DNA of 7,152 nt from the NCBI GenBank assembly GCA_003151895.1, contig PLYX01000241.1:1-7152 (forward strand), in the 5' to 3' direction. Source of the DNA: Solirubrobacterales bacterium (GTDB lineage: Bacteria; Actinomycetota; Thermoleophilia; Solirubrobacterales; Solirubrobacteraceae). This document shows, one piece after another, positions 5,319 to 7,152 of the stretch. The notes beneath the pieces were generated by a model. It was not told the origin of the DNA, searched no databases, and was given only the letters and a program-made list of their open reading frames with translations. Numbering within the stretch: the stretch's first letter is position 1; each line of letters opens with the position of its first letter. Both the position numbers and the translations under genes were made by a program.

Positions 5319-5711
5319 GTGCGGAAGGACCTGTCGCTCGGAGAAGCCGCCAAGGCCATCGGAGTCAGCGCCGACACGCTGCGCCGCTGGGATCGCGCGG
5401 GCAAGCTGCGAACCCATCGCGACGAGCGCAATCGTCGTCGTGTCCCAGAGTCGGAGGTACGCCGTCTGACGGCTCGACCCCGGCGCCATCGGACGGGCAC
5501 GGCCAGCTCGGCTCGCAATCGCTTCGCAGGGACGATCCGTTCGGTGGAGGTCGATGGGGTGATGGCCCTCGTGGAGATGCAGGCGGGTCCGTTCCTCCTG
5601 ACCGCCGCGATCACGCGCGACTCGGTTGAGGAGCTCGGCCTGGCGGCGGGCGTGGAGGCGACGGCGACGGTCAAGGCGACATCTGTGATGATCGAGCGAA
5701 GCCCGAGATGA
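5313..5711 (+). CDS. HTH-Mop (TOBE) fusion regulator, probable molybdate-responsive transcription factor
   Basis: This 132-residue cytoplasmic protein has two modules. Residues 7-52 form a MerR/BldC/excisionase-type helix-turn-helix: LSLGEAAKAIGVSADTLRRW followed by a wing-like basic segment (RTHRDERNRRRVPESEVRRL). After an Arg/Ser-rich linker (53-66), residues 67-127 are a single Mop/TOBE domain, with NRFAGTIRSVEVDGVMALV (69-87), AAITRDSVEELGL (98-110) and the closing ATATVKATSVMIE (116-128). Mop domains bind molybdate or tungstate between subunits, so the protein probably oligomerises and changes DNA binding when oxyanion is present. E. coli ModE does the same job with a different winged HTH and two Mop domains. 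The gene overlaps modA by 4 nt (ATGA), tying it to molybdate uptake. ATG 5313 lacks a Shine-Dalgarno and may be leaderless; GTG 5319, two codons inside, is an alternative start. I know no agreed gene symbol for this architecture. Confidence 0.88.
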   Translation: MQVRKDLSLGEAAKAIGVSADTLRRWDRAGKLRTHRDERNRRRVPESEVRRLTARPRRHRTGTASSARNRFAGTIRSVEVDGVMALVEMQAGPFLLTAAITRDSVEELGLAAGVEATATVKATSVMIERSPR

Positions 5712-6508
5712 CAGGGGCTACCGACGACCAGAGGGAGCACCGGATCACCGGATTCGCCCGGGTGCTGACCGTCATGCTCGTGTGGGTTGCGCTGGGGGTG
5801 AGTGCATGTGGAGGCAGTGGCGCCAAGCCGACCCTCGTGGTCTCCGCGGCGGCCTCCCTGCAGAAGGCATTCACACGCTATGGCGAGCAGTTCGCGCCGG
5901 CCCGGCTCCGGTTCTCCTTCGCGGGATCCGACGTCCTGGCGGCCCAGATTGAACAGGGCGTGCGTCCCGACGTGTTCGCCTCGGCGAACACCAAGCTCCC
6001 GGAGATGCTCTACGGGAAGGGTCTGGTGGAAAGGCCCATCGCGTTCGCCGCCAACAGGCTCGTGCTCGCGGTCCCGGCGAGCTCGACGAAGATCGCGAGC
6101 TTCGCCGACGTGGAGAAGCCCGGGATCACGCTGTCGGTCGGCACGACGGGCGTGCCGGTGGGCGCGTACACCCAGATGGTTCTCGACAAGCTGCCCGCCG
6201 CCCAGCGCTCGGCGGTGCTCGCCAATGTCGCCGATCGCGAGCCCGACGTGACCGGAATCGTCGGCAAGCTCACCGAGGGAGCGGTGGACGCGGGCTTCCT
6301 TTACGTCACCGACGTCACGGCCACAGACGGGCAGCTGAAGGCCATTCCACTGCCGGCCGGGCTACGGCCGCAGGTCACCTATGGCATAGCCGTCGTCAAG
6401 GGCGCCGCGCACCCAGAGCAGGCGCGGGCGTTCGTGAAGGGCCTGCTCGAAGGTCACGGACGCGCGGACCTGCTCGCCGCCGGGTTCCTCCCACCGCCGA
6501 GCTCGTAA
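5708..6508 (+). CDS. modA: Molybdate-binding lipoprotein of an ABC importer (ModA)
   Basis: This 266-residue extracytoplasmic binding protein captures molybdate (possibly also tungstate) for the ModBC channel. A longer than usual charged N-tail (1-17) leads into a hydrophobic signal (18-30) and the lipobox VSAC with Cys34 as lipidated residue. ModA hallmarks follow: VVSAAASLQKAF (44-55), FAGSDVLAAQIEQGVRPDVFASAN (71-94), GVPVGAYTQMVL (148-159) and DAGFLYVTDV (194-203). By comparison with E. coli ModA, S50, S74, the backbone around V151 and Y199 are likely oxyanion contacts. The ATG overlaps the stop of the HTH-Mop gene (ATGA), so translation is probably coupled. A later start would shorten the tail before the signal, but none has a better ribosome site. 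modB follows after 45 bp (or 57 bp, depending on its start). Sulfate specificity is less likely because the regulator in the operon has a Mop domain. Confidence 0.93.
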   Translation: MTGATDDQREHRITGFARVLTVMLVWVALGVSACGGSGAKPTLVVSAAASLQKAFTRYGEQFAPARLRFSFAGSDVLAAQIEQGVRPDVFASANTKLPEMLYGKGLVERPIAFAANRLVLAVPASSTKIASFADVEKPGITLSVGTTGVPVGAYTQMVLDKLPAAQRSAVLANVADREPDVTGIVGKLTEGAVDAGFLYVTDVTATDGQLKAIPLPAGLRPQVTYGIAVVKGAAHPEQARAFVKGLLEGHGRADLLAAGFLPPPSS

Positions 6509-6535
6509 GCGTCCGCATGGGTCTCGGCGCACCGC

Positions 6536-6569
6536 TGTGGACACGGCCATGATGTGGACACGGCCATGA
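6536..6569 (+). repeat. Exact 17-bp tandem duplication at the modB start
   Basis: The unit TGTGGACACGGCCATGA occurs at 6536-6552 and again, directly abutting and without mismatch, at 6553-6569. Because 17 is not a multiple of three, the two ATGs are in different frames. The upstream copy opens a tiny frame from ATG 6549 (six codons, also enterable at ATG 6552 or GTG 6537) that ends in TGA at 6567-6569, overlapping the modB ATG at 6566. Confidence 0.9.
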
Positions 6570-7152
6570 GACACCGGGCGCGGCGCGGGTCGAGGGCGTC
6601 GTGGTTCGCGGTTGCGCTCGTCCTGTCGATCGCGCTCGTCCTCGCCTTCCTGGCGCTCCCGGTGCTCGCGATCTTCCTCGACACCGGCCCCGCCCGGCTG
6701 CTGGCGAGCCTCGGCGAATCAGAGTCCATCGAAGCCCTGAAGCTCAGCCTGGAGACAACCGCGATCGCAATCGCGATCATCGTGATCGTCGGTACCCCTG
6801 CCGCGTTCCTGCTGGCTACAAGGTCCTTCCCGGGCAAGGCGATAGTCGTCACGCTCGTCGAGCTGCCCCTCGTGCTGCCTCCCGTTGCAGCCGGGATCGG
6901 GCTGCTCGCTGCGCTCGGTCCCCACGGCCTGCTTGGGGGGGCGCTGGGTGACGCGCACATTCAGCTGGTGTTTCAGACCGCGGGAGTGGTGGTCGCGCTG
7001 GTGTTCGTCGCCTCCCCGTTCTACCTGCGCCAGGCGCAGACCGCGTTCGCTTCGGTCGATCGCTCCTATCTGGACGCCTCCAGGACCCTCGGAGCCGGGC
7101 AGGCCCAGACCTTTGTGCGCGTGGCGATCCCGATGGCGCGCTCGGGTTTGAT
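6566..7152 (+). CDS. modB: Molybdate ABC transporter permease ModB (partial, N-terminal 195 residues)
   Basis: The frame is open from ATG 6566 to the right edge, giving 195 residues of an inner-membrane permease; the C-terminus is outside the window. A basic N-terminus (RHRARRGSR) precedes TM1 (about 12-37). Further hydrophobic segments lie at about 65-84, 95-117 and 136-150. ELPLVLPPVAAGIGLL (99-114) is typical of ModB, and the EAA loop that contacts ModC is YLDASRTLGAGQAQTFVRVAIP (168-189). It would form a homodimeric channel taking molybdate from ModA; modC is expected downstream. The in-frame GTG at 6554 is an alternative start four codons upstream, and the same frame is stopped at 6506-6508 by the modA TAA. 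Neither start has a clear Shine-Dalgarno, and both lie in the second copy of a 17-bp tandem repeat, so the true start is uncertain. Confidence 0.9.
   Translation, partial: MRHRARRGSRASWFAVALVLSIALVLAFLALPVLAIFLDTGPARLLASLGESESIEALKLSLETTAIAIAIIVIVGTPAAFLLATRSFPGKAIVVTLVELPLVLPPVAAGIGLLAALGPHGLLGGALGDAHIQLVFQTAGVVVALVFVASPFYLRQAQTAFASVDRSYLDASRTLGAGQAQTFVRVAIPMARSGL

Overview
The window is high-GC DNA with tightly packed genes and GTG as well as ATG starts. Several starts look leaderless (a -10-like hexamer 6-8 nt before the start codon, no Shine-Dalgarno). This, a DtxR/IdeR-type iron box and the protein types seen (MeaA-like mutase, DUF6457-like protein, divergent ClpS) suggest an actinobacterium. 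A Thermoleophilia/Solirubrobacterales-like lineage is a guess, not something the sequence proves.

Layout. (1) 1-500, minus: the N-terminal quarter of a B12-dependent acyl-CoA mutase of the MeaA/ethylmalonyl-CoA mutase type, running off the left edge. (2) 625-912, plus: clpS, the Clp protease adaptor, divergent from the mutase across 124 bp. (3) 1045-4722, minus: a complete ferric-iron ABC importer in the order binding protein (fbpA), fused two-domain permease (fbpB), ATPase (fbpC). Gaps are 7 nt and then a 4-nt overlap. An iron box lies 48 bp before fbpA. (4) 4723-4970: a divergent control region. (5) 4971-7152, plus: a molybdenum-related cluster with a small DUF6457-like protein, an HTH-Mop one-component regulator, modA, and the first part of modB, which runs off the right edge.

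How it fits together. Two oxyanion/metal uptake systems stand back to back, Fe(III) leftward and molybdate rightward. FbpA keeps every iron ligand known from Haemophilus FbpA, and its promoter region carries a DtxR/IdeR-like palindrome, so iron-dependent repression is likely. On the molybdate side, the regulator fuses a MerR/BldC-type helix-turn-helix to a single Mop (TOBE) molybdate-binding domain and overlaps modA by 4 nt. It probably senses cytoplasmic molybdate and controls its own operon through a TGCATA/TATGCA repeat that covers its start codon.

The least ordinary items are the HTH-Mop regulator with its candidate operator, the free-standing DUF6457-like gene heading the mod cluster, and an exact 17-bp tandem duplication at the modB start. 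I see no mobile element, CRISPR array, tRNA or rRNA.
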